Origin: Paracentrotus lividus
Lineage: Eukaryota > Echinodermata > Echinoidea > Camarodonta > Echinidae
Direction: 5' to 3'
Assembly (NCBI GenBank): GCA_940671915.1
Contig: CALNVZ010003426.1
Coordinates: 48,637,580-48,701,579, forward strand
DNA: 64,000 nt
The translations under genes were made by a program, and so were the position numbers. The notes under the pieces are model-generated. The model was given only the letters and a program-made list of their open reading frames with translations, searched no databases and had not been told where the DNA came from. Shown here piece after piece: positions 34,701 to 44,531 of the stretch (the first letter of the stretch is position 1; each line of letters begins with the position of its first letter).

Positions 34701-37700
34701 TCTCTCTCTTTCTGTAGCTCCCAAAGAGAGGAAGAATTGATCATGCAAATTTCACAGAAGGTTCCCTGTACTCTCTTGTCTTTTTGGAAACTTTTTATCT
34801 CTCAGTGAATCCTTCCACCCCTGACCCACATATACAAACCTATCAGGATATTTTTCCTGTTTACATGCAACACGTTTAGTCCTCGGTCTGTAGCTGCACT
34901 TTCAGAGCCTTTTATGAATATTGTGTAACTTGTGTGCATTAATTTTTGTTTTATGGCAAAGAGTAACACATATTCTATCTTGGGATACCAAAATTATACC
35001 TATCATGGATGACTGAGTACTCGAGTTTTTAAAAACTTTGGTCAAAAATACCTTGAACCTAGTATTGCCAGAAGCAACCCTTTCTTCCTGATCATTAATT
35101 CATTGTTTGAGCTTAAATTCTTCTTTCAAACAATCAAACTTTTCACATTTGATTTCAGGAATCATCGCTTTCTGCATCTTCTTCGGTATTCTTCTTGGTC
35201 AGATGGGAGAGCGTGGTCGTGTGATGGTGCAGTTCTTTGATGTCTTGTCTGATCTTACCATGCAGATGGTCAACATCATCATGTGGTAGGTCTTCTAATC
35301 CAATGTATCATTTTAGTGACACTTAAATTAATCTAAAGCCACGATGGCATGGCTTTAGATGCCACCTTTACTAGCTTTAGTACCCTATCATAAATTCCTT
35401 GTTTGGCCTTGGAGATTTTGGTGCCCTTTCTATGCCTTGGCATTTGTACTGCTGTACTTAAGAAAAAGTGCCCTATGAAAAAAAATTGCCTTGCCCTAAA
35501 ATTGACAAAATTTTTAAGGTATTGTATTTTAAAGGTAGTGTCATCCTTTTTCACAAATTGCGAAAACTAATGCAACTTGGCATAACTTTAGAATATGATC
35601 AACCTATACTGTCTATTCAATCTTACTGTCATAGGTTGCCTAGATCAGTAATATGAAACGAAAATCTGAGTGCCAATCTAGACCAGCTCTCCATCAACAT
35701 TGTTGATATTACAGCGCGTGCAGCAGGGACCACACACAGCAATATACACACGGCGCTTCAGCGTGCATTATTCTCTGCGCTAGCGGCACGGGTTCGCACC
35801 GTACGGTATATTTTTCAAGGTTCGAAAAAAAGGAATGAATTTTGATAATTGCAATATAATGACAAACATACACATTTGAGCTTAATCATGTTGTGGGAAG
35901 ATAAAGTCATTGGTATACTACTATATATATCCTCTCAAAAACTAGAAATGTAATATTTTTGCCTGCAAAAGGATGACATTACCTTTGAACCAGAATGGCA
36001 TTACCTTTGAACCAGAATGGCATGAATCATAATACTCATCAGAAAGAGCAAAAATTACTGACAAATGTGAATTAATTTCTGGTGCAGTACATCAATTGGT
36101 TCTTAAATAAGAAAAGTTTGAATGAAAATAATCATTGATATCTGAAAGATTGCAACACGAAGACAAGTTTAAAATCACTATTTCACTGACAAATTACAGA
36201 AAGTACATTAGCATGCTAAAGAGTTCCCTCGAAGCACTAGGGACTGTTATGATGACTGGCTTGGAGGGGATTCATTTGTGGTGCCCGAAAAGGCATTGGT
36301 TTGTAATCCAGGCAATGTTCTTTTTGAACTACTAGAAGAAGTATGTGCAGACATAGACAATGGTGAAGAATAACTTTTACTCTCTTTCCACCGCAGGTAC
36401 TCCCCTATCGGTATCATGAGTCTCATCTGTGCCAAGATCCTGGAGATGGACAACGTTGCCACGGTATTCTCTAACCTAGGACTGTACATGGTGACGGTAC
36501 TTGTAGGGTTGGTTATTCATCTGGCCTGCCTCATGACCATATACTTCACCATTACTCGCAAGAATCCCTTCACGTTCTTCAGGGGTCTCCTCCAGGCTTG
36601 GCTGACTGCTCTTGCCACATCATCCAGGTTAGTGACCTCAAAGGGATTCCGGATGGGTGTTGAAACCCTCTACTAGAGGTATTTTAGATAGGGCTCTTGG
36701 TTAGGTTTTGTATGTATGAATATGAAAAAAATTCCTGTTCCGCCAAGTCGAAAATTTGTTGTTTTTTGGGGGGAGGGGGAGGCTAAGAATTTCTTTATGT
36801 TGTTCACAGTAGGCTAGAATCCATTAAACACTTTCTTTATTTGCCTTTTCATTTCCAGCTCTGCCACCCTTCCAGTCACATTCCGCTGCCTGGAAGAGAA
36901 TCTTGGTATTGACAAGAGAGTGACGCGATTCGTACTGCCGATCGGAGCAACGGTCAACATGGACGGTACAGCGCTCTACGAGGCCGTAGCAACCATCTTT
37001 ATTGGTCAGCTGAATGGCTATACTTTGACCATTGGCAAAATCGTCACAATTAGGTAAAGGTTGAACAAGGAATGGATCATGGATGTTTTTGTTTTTTGTT
37101 CTTGTTAGTGCTACATACCTTTTAAAGAGTCTGTAATCTGAAATATGATAACAAAGAAATGAACTAGGTTTGGAAACATATGTAATGTAATGAAAATATA
37201 TATGGGAGAATACAGATTTGATTTTAAGTTATGTTATAGAAGATAAGAATATCATATTATTATTATTATTATCGAGCCATAATCCACAAAATTCATGAAA
37301 GATGTTAGGAGTATCCAGGGTTAATTATAAAAACATCTTTTGTAAGTCATCCACTTTTTTCTTCATACACTGTATAAGCCAAAATTAACACCTACAGATA
37401 GTTAATTGATTTTGAACTAGGTGGACAAGTTTGCGATTGCTTATTTGTGCATTTTTTTTGTGATGTTTTCATTTTCATTCTTATAAATAGTTGTATATTG
37501 ACTATATTTACTCTATCCGTTACTCTATGAAAGGTTATATATTTATTATAAAGTACTAGATTGCTAATCATTGCCCTTTCTTCTTTTCATCTTGTGTCCA
37601 TAGCTTAACAGCAACCCTAGCCAGTGTTGGAGCCGCCAGTGTACCTAGTGCAGGTCTCATCACTATGCTTCTGGTTCTTACTGCAGCAGGCTTCCCAGTT

Positions 37701-38790
37701 GAAGACGTCAGTTTGCTCTTCACTGTCGACTGGTTCTTGTGAGTATTCATCTAGAGATCCATTTTATTCACTTAAATATGTTATGACGAATCCTATATTT
37801 GTTTTACAATAAAGAGGATCTGAGGTTATAGTGAATAAGGTGAACAAGCATTTAAGTAATTGTTGTAGATAAGTTCTGTTATACTTTCTTTATTGCTGTA
37901 TGTGAGGAAGAGTTTGGATTTTTTTTTCATTTTAAAATCATTATGATGTAAGCAAGACCTCTTAGAGGACAGCTTGTTGTTGAGGTGAAATAGGCTATTC
38001 CTATGAATAAATAAATGAATAGATAAATTAATTCATAATATAAATGAATGAATAAAGATATGGATAAATACAAGAATGAATAAAAGAATAGGTAGATAAA
38101 TGATTAAATGACCGTGTTTATTCTTACTTAACAGGGATCGTTGTCGTACATCAATCAACGTTGTTGGTGATTCTTACGGAGCAGCCATAGTCTATCATCT
38201 TTCTAAGAAAGAGCTTGATGCTGTCGATAGAGAGGTAACACCCCCCCCCACTTTCCTAAAAACATGATTTTGAGAATATTGTGTCAGAGCGTGTGCCATA
38301 ATCTCTTTGTTTTTCTCTCTGCATTTGCCAAGAAACCAACACTAATTGGATTATTTTTTTATTCAAAGTCATACATTTCGAATGGTGACATTTAAGGCCA
38401 GATCTAGAAGTAAATAATTATTCATTGATACATGTCTGTCAAAACTTAACCAACCAAGGTATCATCAGAAAGTAGACCAAAATATATTAAATTTTTTTTT
38501 TTTTTTTTTTGTCATTTACCTACTATTGCACTTTCAATTGAATTTATACCTTCTTTATGCTTTGTAATATATATATATATTTATTAATAATTTGTGAAGA
38601 ACATTATTTGTACATGTACATCTGTCTTTAACCTGTGACCTTTGACATTTGATGACCCTTGCAGGAAGCAGAGCTTGAACTGGAAGGTGGGAAAGATTGC
38701 ACCGCCAACGGCAAACCAGAGATGAGAGACGGTACCGTTGTCGCTGACATCGAGAAGAAAGATGGCGACAATTGGGAGTCTGGGTTCTAG
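18653..38790 (+). CDS. SLC1A2-like: Excitatory amino acid transporter (SLC1 family, EAAT2-like), complete gene
   Basis: Sodium-coupled glutamate/aspartate uptake carrier of the plasma membrane, normally clearing transmitter at synapses. Ten coding exons join in phase to about 544 residues, close to vertebrate EAATs: 18653-18929, 20053-20258, 29431-29473, 30351-30546, 35159-35285, 36397-36627, 36859-37053, 37604-37738, 38135-38234, 38665-38790. Visible features: TM1 about residues 34-54; TM2 ending in SSLITG; a large extracellular loop with five N-glycosylation sequons (N192, N197, N203, N208, N214); the HP1 serine motif SSSSATLP (358-365); sodium-site NMDGT (393-397); and [12 protein letters not shown] (471-482). 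In the last, the second Arg (474) corresponds to the residue that binds the substrate side-chain carboxylate and is lost in neutral ASCT carriers, so an acidic substrate is expected. [13 protein letters not shown] and [10 protein letters not shown] resemble SLC1A2 most. The ATG at 18653 has a good Kozak context (A at -3, G at +4). Exon 2 carries three apparent indels. Confidence 0.93.
18950..19375 (+). repeat. TGACTCA-rich minisatellite in transporter intron 1
   Basis: Units of about 19 bp, paired into a 38-bp higher unit, alternate GACTCAACTGAGTTA and GACTCGACTGAATTA types. The exact AP-1 word TGACTCA occurs nine times, and TGACTCG/TGACTCC variants fill the rest. ACTCA-AC-TGAGT is an inverted repeat within each unit. 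The array begins some 20 bases after the exon 1 donor. Confidence 0.9.
20053..20258 (+). CDS. SLC1A2-like: SLC1A2-like coding exon 2, frame broken by three indels
   Basis: Reads [12 protein letters not shown] in the entry frame, then KALLYYF, then [11 protein letters not shown], then [12 protein letters not shown] to LDAFLDLLR: the TM3 region of the family spread over three frames. The simplest explanation is an extra T in CTT at 20089-20090, an extra T in TTT at 20113-20115, and a missing C after 20152. Allowing for these, the exon would be 205 bp and the phases on both sides fit exactly. All three lie in homopolymers. Acceptor TGTACAG|GTCTAACC, donor CTCAG|GTATCA. Confidence 0.88.
21425..21692. 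repeat. Perfect-stem foldback plus upstream partial copy
   Basis: GGCCTTCCATCCAGCTATGA followed by CCCC at about 21593 is mirrored by its complement ending near 21655, with a loop of a few bases. The arms extend outward through TAGTTGTTTCTAAA / TTTAGAAACAACTA to about 60 bp each (21563-21692). A third, direct copy lies at about 21428-21475. Confidence 0.8.
24161..24325. repeat. Pyrimidine (CT/TTC) tract
   Basis: The + strand is nearly pure C and T, with repeated TCTCTC and TTTCTC. Arg/Glu-rich minus-strand frames here are repeat artefacts. Confidence 0.85.
25015..25510. repeat. Long CT-rich simple-repeat region
   Basis: Several hundred bases dominated by TCTC with C runs (25239-25250). Serine/leucine-rich frames are artefacts. 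Confidence 0.85.
26199..26260 (+). mobile_element. Solo end of GGTGGTATCTCAC family
   Basis: GGTGTTATCATCTCACCTGC followed by CTTGAGACAGGTTTGAG resembles the left ends at 12402 and 46848. No matching right end was found nearby. Confidence 0.45.
28205..28640. repeat. CT tract with (GATA)n in a 164-bp direct duplication
   Basis: A CT-rich tract is followed by TGTCATGTATTGATAATA at 28421 and its copy at 28585. The first copy carries about ten GATA units (28468-28507); the second has only two before decaying. Confidence 0.85.
28795..29045. repeat. GGTCTA/TAGACC inverted-repeat element, copy 1
   Basis: The left half carries forward words such as GGTCTTATTG and CGTCTAATTTCC; the right half carries their complements (AATAGACCAAA, AATTAGACCAAA, GGTAGACCAAG). 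No coding potential. Copy 2 is at 30758-31095. Confidence 0.65.
29431..29473 (+). CDS. SLC1A2-like: SLC1A2-like coding exon 3 (43 bp)
   Basis: A micro-exon encoding [14 protein letters not shown] after the split Arg codon, the conserved stretch N-terminal to the extracellular loop. Acceptor TTTCTGACAG, donor CAACAG|GTATGT. It is too short to find as an open frame, but is required by the family alignment. Confidence 0.9.
29816..30186. mobile_element. piggyBac-type MITE, TTAA-flanked
   Basis: AGGGCCC at the left end and GGGCCCT at the right end are inverted and directly flanked by TTAA (29812-29815 and 30187-30190), the piggyBac target. AACAA-type words and a TACGTCTT/AAGACGTA pair lie near the ends. 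It is 371 bp in intron 3. An 84-codon frame inside has no recognised domain. Confidence 0.7.
30351..30546 (+). CDS. SLC1A2-like: SLC1A2-like coding exon 4 (glycosylated loop)
   Basis: Encodes residues 176-240, the TM3-TM4 extracellular loop with five N-X-S/T sequons, ending [10 protein letters not shown] as in other EAATs. Acceptor TTTTTTCCTGTCAG, donor CTTG|GTAAGA. Confidence 0.92.
30758..31095. repeat. GGTCTA/TAGACC inverted-repeat element, copy 2
   Basis: The left half has CTTGGTCTAACAC, TTTGGTCTAC and CTTGGTCTAATTGC; the right half has TTTGACCAAGTG, ATTAGACCAAAG and TTTAGACCAAGCG. It lies in intron 4 just after exon 4, as copy 1 lies just before exon 3. Confidence 0.65.
31096..35158. other. 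Rest of intron 4; no gene seen
   Basis: A (TTTC)n/(TC)n tract lies at 31590-31760 and a shorter CT tract at about 34655-34710. Open frames at 31136-31517 show no domain. The rest is AT-rich without repeat ends. Confidence 0.55.
31590..31760. repeat. (TTTC)n then (TC)n tract
   Basis: About nine TTTC units are followed by long TC runs broken by a few interruptions. Frames on both strands here are artefacts. Confidence 0.93.
35159..35285 (+). CDS. SLC1A2-like: SLC1A2-like coding exon 5
   Basis: Encodes [20 protein letters not shown] and onward to VNIIMW, covering TM4c and the start of TM5. Acceptor TGATTTCAG, donor ATGTG|GTAGGT; the Trp codon is split. Confidence 0.92.
35527..35988. mobile_element. 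Probable MITE in intron 5
   Basis: TTTAAAGGTAGTGTCATCCT at the left end is mirrored by AGGATGACATTACCTTTGAA at the right end, an inverted repeat of about 24 bp with two mismatches. The right end overlaps a 22-bp tandem duplication (35978-36021). The target duplication is unclear. Confidence 0.5.
36397..36627 (+). CDS. SLC1A2-like: SLC1A2-like coding exon 6
   Basis: Encodes [17 protein letters not shown] through [20 protein letters not shown] to the first serines of HP1: TM5, TM6 and the HP1 approach. Acceptor TTTCCACCGCAG, donor TCCAG|GTTAGT. Confidence 0.93.
36859..37053 (+). CDS. SLC1A2-like: SLC1A2-like coding exon 7 (HP1/TM7)
   Basis: Completes SSSSATLP and encodes [18 protein letters not shown], the sodium-binding NMDGT and the TM7-HP2 linker [13 protein letters not shown]. 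Acceptor TTTCATTTCCAG, donor ATTAG|GTAAAG. Confidence 0.94.
37604..37738 (+). CDS. SLC1A2-like: SLC1A2-like coding exon 8 (HP2)
   Basis: Encodes [17 protein letters not shown], the HP2 extracellular gate, then the start of TM8 (LLFTVDWFL). Acceptor GTGTCCATAG, donor TTCTT|GTGAGT. Confidence 0.94.
38135..38234 (+). CDS. SLC1A2-like: SLC1A2-like coding exon 9 (substrate site)
   Basis: Encodes [20 protein letters not shown] and [13 protein letters not shown]. Asp471 and Arg474 align with the residues that contact the amino group and side-chain carboxylate of glutamate in EAATs. Acceptor TTACTTAACAG, donor GAGAG|GTAACA, phase 0. Confidence 0.94.
38665..38790 (+). CDS. SLC1A2-like: SLC1A2-like coding exon 10 and stop
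   Basis: Encodes a 41-residue acidic cytoplasmic tail ending WESGF and the TAG stop at 38788-38790. The tail is not conserved across the family. Acceptor GATGACCCTTGCAG. Confidence 0.88.
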   Translation, partial: EAELELEGGKDCTANGKPEMRDGTVVADIEKKDGDNWESGF

Positions 38791-39040
38791 ATGACGTCCC
38801 TCTCTGTACAAGCCATATACCTTCTACCACTGTGTATTGTTATACTGGCAGTTTTTGTGTACATTTGTATTTTTTCTGTTTTCTTTCTTTTTTATATATA
38901 TATTATATATATCTAAAGATATATATGAATATGTATATATATATATTTTTGGCAAGTGTATGAGGAATAGATGGAATTTGTTGTCAGCGTTGTCCTGAGC
39001 AGGCACCTCGTTAAATAAAGGAGTGGGCAAACCATACCGA
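38791..39040 (+). other. Proximal 3' UTR of the transporter
   Basis: Sequence after the stop contains a TA-rich run (38890-38950) and a first AATAAA signal at 39014-39019. Further AATAAA words occur at about 39505 and 39990-40030, and EAAT2 transcripts in other animals have long 3' UTRs, so the true end may be several kb further. Confidence 0.45.
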
Positions 39041-42000
39041 GATCCCCAGATGCAAGAAACTGAAACAACGATGACATGCTGTAAACCTGCACATTATCAT
39101 AGAGGCCAGGGGACCCATGTTGCATTGTGGGTATACCTGTCGGTACCGAGCGCAGAGAAGAGTTGTTTTGTTTCATCATTTTGGAATAGACTTCAATCTG
39201 AAGTTATAAGACGACTAACCTTGAATGCTCAAGCAAGGTAGAGTGGAATATGGCATTTCCGCTTAGGTTTGGACAGGAGTAAACTTGTAAAGTGGACTGA
39301 CAATTGATTCAACTATTAGAGAAAATCAGTATTGAGGGAAAAGGAACTACATGTATTGTCAAGTTTATATATGAATACTTACGTATACCCTAAGAGATTT
39401 TCCCTATCAATGAGCTAGTATTATATAGTTTTTCTTTGAGATTTAATTTACCATTTCGTGGTCAATTCTTCAGCAGTAGTTTGTAGACATTCTAAAAGAC
39501 TCTAATAAATCATTTTCTTTCAGTTAACTTCTTGTAAATTATTGAAAAAGGGGATTATGGTAATGTACTGTAACCCAGTGCCATTTATAAGTTATTACAA
39601 CAGAAAGGTAGTTCTATAAAATTGTAATCTATTCCCATCTATATCACAGGCCATAAAATTATGAGATTGTCGATGAAAATGTATAATTAAAGACCAATCT
39701 CTGAAACAAACAAAGATATTTTGCGTAAGCCGATTTCTGACTTAGATGTACTAGTAGTTTATCTTGGCAAAAAAGCAAATGTGAAGAAGAAATAGAAAAT
39801 TCGTTACTTGATAATCAAATCTAGATGATTTCAAAATAACAAACATATATCTGAATACACATACTTCCTCCTTACAAGTATAGCTGGCAGAAATGCCCAT
39901 TTTCAGTTATAACAGATGTGTATGCAGAACTGGGGAGGGGGTTTACATAAAAAGATATACAACTCACATGGCTATGTTCATCAAAAAGAAATAAATAATA
40001 AAAAATGTCTGTGACACAACTCAAGAAATAAATGAGTCCTTTTCTTTCAAATCCATCTATTTTTTAATTTTGCAATCTGCAGGAAGAAATGATAGCACAA
40101 AGCAAATTTTATTGACTTACCAGACTAAAAGGGGGTAATAAATCCCATTTATAATGAATTCTCTTTTTCTCGTCAACCAGTTAAGTACATAGTCTAATTC
40201 TTCATTGTATTTACTCTTGTATCATATGCATATTGTGGTACAGAATGATAGTTTTGTACATTTTGTGTAAAATACATGTACAACCTTGATACAGGGTATT
40301 TTACGAATGTGCAGAAGATTATGTTCATGAATAAGGTTCTTTTGTTCTACCCTTGTCATGAAAGAATTTGTATAGTGATATTACTTGCAACTTCATATGA
40401 TTATCTTCCCTAACAATAACAAGTCGAGGAATATAATGATGAGATATTTCCAAAGCATTACCAACCATATAGTATTCTAATTTTGGAATATTACAGAATT
40501 AAATTATGCTGGAATATTAATTATTCATTTGACAGCATGTCCAATCATGACAACAAATTTTGTTTGAACTCATAGTATGACTGAAATTAAAATTACAAAG
40601 AATGCAGTCATGTTGGCACTTTCTTTGCATAAGGGTCACTCCGTTTTTGGTAGCTCAGAGACATGACCAAATTCCATTCATAGCACAGTCTATCTTCTGT
40701 AAGTTGTTCTTTGTAAATGCAATCATCTTTGACTGTTTTGCTGCATTTTGTACATGGAAATGCAATCATATATTATCCTGATTGTTTGCAGTGCTTGATG
40801 CAACTTTGAACTGCCCTCTGTACATATATAGAATGCAATCATGTTATCACGTAACATCATGCTATTGCGCCATAGAATACGATCAAATGCGCCTTGTGCA
40901 TGAAATGGCATTGATGATGCAACTCAGAGCAGAAAATAATGCTATCATCTAGATTGCATTCACTGCTTGATCCAAGTTTGATATGTTGCTTTCTGAGAAT
41001 ATGAAGCTCATGGAATACAATCATCCTCCTTGAATGCATTTATGTTAACTGAGCCAGTACATGTCAGAAATGCAATCATGTGTTACTCCACAAATGCATT
41101 CATATTGAGTGATTTGGTGCATTTTAATTCAACATCTTTAATGCTCAGAGAATGTAATCATGTGTGAGTCTACACATGCATTCATATTGACTGAGTTGGT
41201 GTATTGTAATTCAGCAGCTCTGATTCTCAAAGAATGCATTCATGTGTGAGTCTACAAATGCATTCATATTGACTGAGTTGGTGCATAGTAATTCACCAGT
41301 TCAAGCAATCATGTGTTACTCGATAAATGCATTCTTATTGGCTGAATGGATGCTTTTAACTCAGTAGTGTTAATGCTCAATGAATGCAATTCTGAGTTGC
41401 ATTCTTTTCACAAAATAACTTTCATTCTTTTGCCATCAGAATAATAAGTATTTGATAATTCTGCAGATGCCCTCTCTATTAATTTATACATTTTTATAAA
41501 GGTCATAAACCAAAAGAAAAAAGTTATCACTCTCTTTTATGAGAGAAAGTGATTGTATAATTGTACAGAATATAACCTCATTGTGTGACTGTTTAACTCC
41601 CTTCCATTATATATGTACAATTATATATTTGGTATACCAATTTGTATTTTTGCACTTGTAATTTTTTTGTGATATATTGACAATGGGATATTTGTACTGT
41701 CTGTCAAATGAGTGAACATGTGGGATAATGTGAATGAATTGGTCATTGTCTTGTGTTAGGGTTTTGAAGATTATAAGGAGCAACAAAAAAAAGAAAAAAG
41801 AAAATGTAGATTTTTATTTTGATGGTCTACAGATGTGGGCTGTACATATTGTGCTATCTTTTGTATGTTTCATAAGGAATTATTATATTCATAAAGAATT
41901 ATTATGTCTCTCAATTTTAAAGAAGCAGCACAATATGATACAAGTGAATATGTGGAAATTGGTTCTTATCTTTATTGATAAACCATGGCTTCGAAGAGAG

Positions 42001-44531
42001 AAAATATTTTCAAATACAAAAATGTTTTTTAAAAATTTCATTAGCTTTCTTTCTGGTCAGATATAATCTTTTGAGTTTTTGAATTTCATTATATTTATAT
42101 TTTTACATTATTCTTTCTAACTAATTTCACATTTAAAGACTTTTCTGAACATCATTTTCTTGTAAACTTCTCACACTTAAGAACTTATGGAAGTTCTAAA
42201 TATGATAATGTAAGATTAATATAGTGCTCCTTTGTACTAGTGTATGTTACATAACTGTATTCCTTTTCATATTTACATATTTTGACCAATACAAATGTGA
42301 TGTTTTGTTTTTATGGCTGAAAAGAAAAATAATCAGATGTAAATACAACCTTTGAAGGAACGATGTGAGAGTTCTGTGCTCTACTGTCTTTTGAGAGTCA
42401 AAAGGTCTCTAATTTACACTTTAACTGCAGTTACAACCTTTTGAATCTCAAGATACGATATGGCTCAGAAAAGAGGTATGGATGAAGTATTTTGGTTGAG
42501 CATTTTTTTTTTTCATTTTAGAAAAATATGAAACTGCATTCTGAAAATTATTTCTATTTTTTGCAAAAGAAGGCGGACTTTTGGTTGTTTGTATAGTAAA
42601 TCACCACTTATATTGTAAATGTCTTTATATTGTGATAAATGATGATGTAGTAGACAAAAGACATGTTGTATATTGTATGTATAAATATATTTACTCTTTT
42701 AGGATACATATACACAAATATTTACTCATATTTTTGTAAATATAAGTATGTAACGTAAGTTTGAGCATTAAGTGTCATTGTAATATTTTCTACCACTGGT
42801 TTGTTATTGAGGAAATTATGGTGTTGTGCTATTTTTTCCAAAATGATAAAAAAAATCCATCCATTATTATAATTGATAGCAAATAGATTAATATGATAGT
42901 TGCGATCAGTCGTGTTAACCAAGCTTTGAAGATAATTTCAATTTCTAGTACTGAGGAAGAGTCATTTTCATATTGAATGAATTGATAGTTTTACTGATGT
43001 TTAGAGATGCAAAGAAATGGCAGGCATCAGATAACTTTTTGTAGAAAATGTTTAATACATATAGCTAATTAAAGAGACAAATTATGTAAAGAAATTGAGT
43101 TAGTAGTCCCAATAAATTTGCTCAACATAAGGTTTTTTCTATGAACTTTAATAATGATGATATCCAATAAAGTTTCATGAATTTATTTGTTTTCCTGAAT
43201 CAAACAAAGAATCCAAAATATATTTCAGATACAAAGCAAACACAATTCTATTATCAAAGCTCAAGATATGTTTTAGGTTACAGGTAAGATTTTTAAGAAA
43301 TGTTTGATATCATTCATACATTTTATTTTTCATCAAATTATCAGATACTAGAATTCATAACTCGTTCATACATGTGAATACTGTGAAGTCAAGAAATATG
43401 AAATACATCATTTTTAATAGGCTGAAAGCTTTATTCACTACCAAAAAGTTAAGTGAATCTTTACATATTGTACTAACATTTCAAAGGCTGAAATTCAAAT
43501 GTACATCTACATAACATTTTGAAATATATATACAGTTGCAGGCATAATGATGTCCTGAAAAAATGGAGAAAGTTAATGGGGATCCTAACAGTCAGATTAT
43601 CACATTTTATATTCTCAAATTAACTTGTTGAATACCAATAAGGCTGACACAGACCAGTTGGTTCCAGTCGATAATGGGTTCATCTTTTTATATTATATTT
43701 TTACTAATTTTTATTGCTATACAATTTATTCTCTGCCCTAATAATTGGTCTTTCTATTGTTATCTGACCATTTTAATATTTTCTTTGAATAGAAGAATGC
43801 AGCAGGAGTGATTAGCACAATATCATATACTGGAATTAACTTTTTATGAATTTCAGATTTGGTTTTGGGCTTGGTTTCTTATTCTTCAGAATACATGTTG
43901 GTAAATTAATCGATTTGTTCAACATGTAGCTTATCATGAATATTCATGAATCAGTCTCCTCAAATCATTTATGAATCAAGGAATCTTTTTAATACATTTT
44001 TACGTTTTTCCTTTTGATGGATATCCATGAATATTTTTCAATCTATGGTTGAAAGTAACACAGGATAACAATGGTGATAATTTAAATATAATTCTTCGAT
44101 GAATAATGTCGTAAACGTTGTTTATTAGAGACCGTTATGGTACCTCTCATCAGCAAACCGTCTATTATTAAAGTAGATTGAAATGTTTAATGGTATTTGA
44201 TTGTATACCCATACATACACATTTGATATTCATATAATGATTGGAGTAATATAAACACTGTGAATGGATGGTTGTAATTACTGTTGTGGTTATTCGGTTT
44301 GTGTTTTCTTACCCTCTTTCACACGCAAATAATATGGGCATGTATCTTGTATTTTCATTATAGCAATAAAGATAAAATGAGTTCCTATACACAATATCCT
44401 GTGTTAAGAAAACCAAATGCATTGTGTAAACGTTTATTTTTTCTCCCCTCCCCCCGCCCCCCCCCCACCCCGACCTCTCTCCAGTTGTATGAATCAGATG
44501 TATTAGTATAATTGTGTGTCCCTTCAATATA
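39041..44531. other. AT-rich downstream region, no gene seen
   Basis: There is no recognised coding exon on either strand; a 110-codon frame at 41734-42066 is lysine- and phenylalanine-rich by composition. The region may be long 3' UTR or intergenic. It contains the ~80-bp minisatellite at 40715-41415 and a C run at 44451-44467. Confidence 0.5.
40715..41415. repeat. ~80-bp degenerate minisatellite
   Basis: AATGCAATCATG-type starts recur about every 40-82 bp. The best units are at about 41071-41350, where AATGCATTCATATTGACTGA and a following TTGGTGCAT segment repeat with periods near 80. Older units upstream are more diverged. It lies about 2 kb after the transporter stop codon. Confidence 0.75.
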
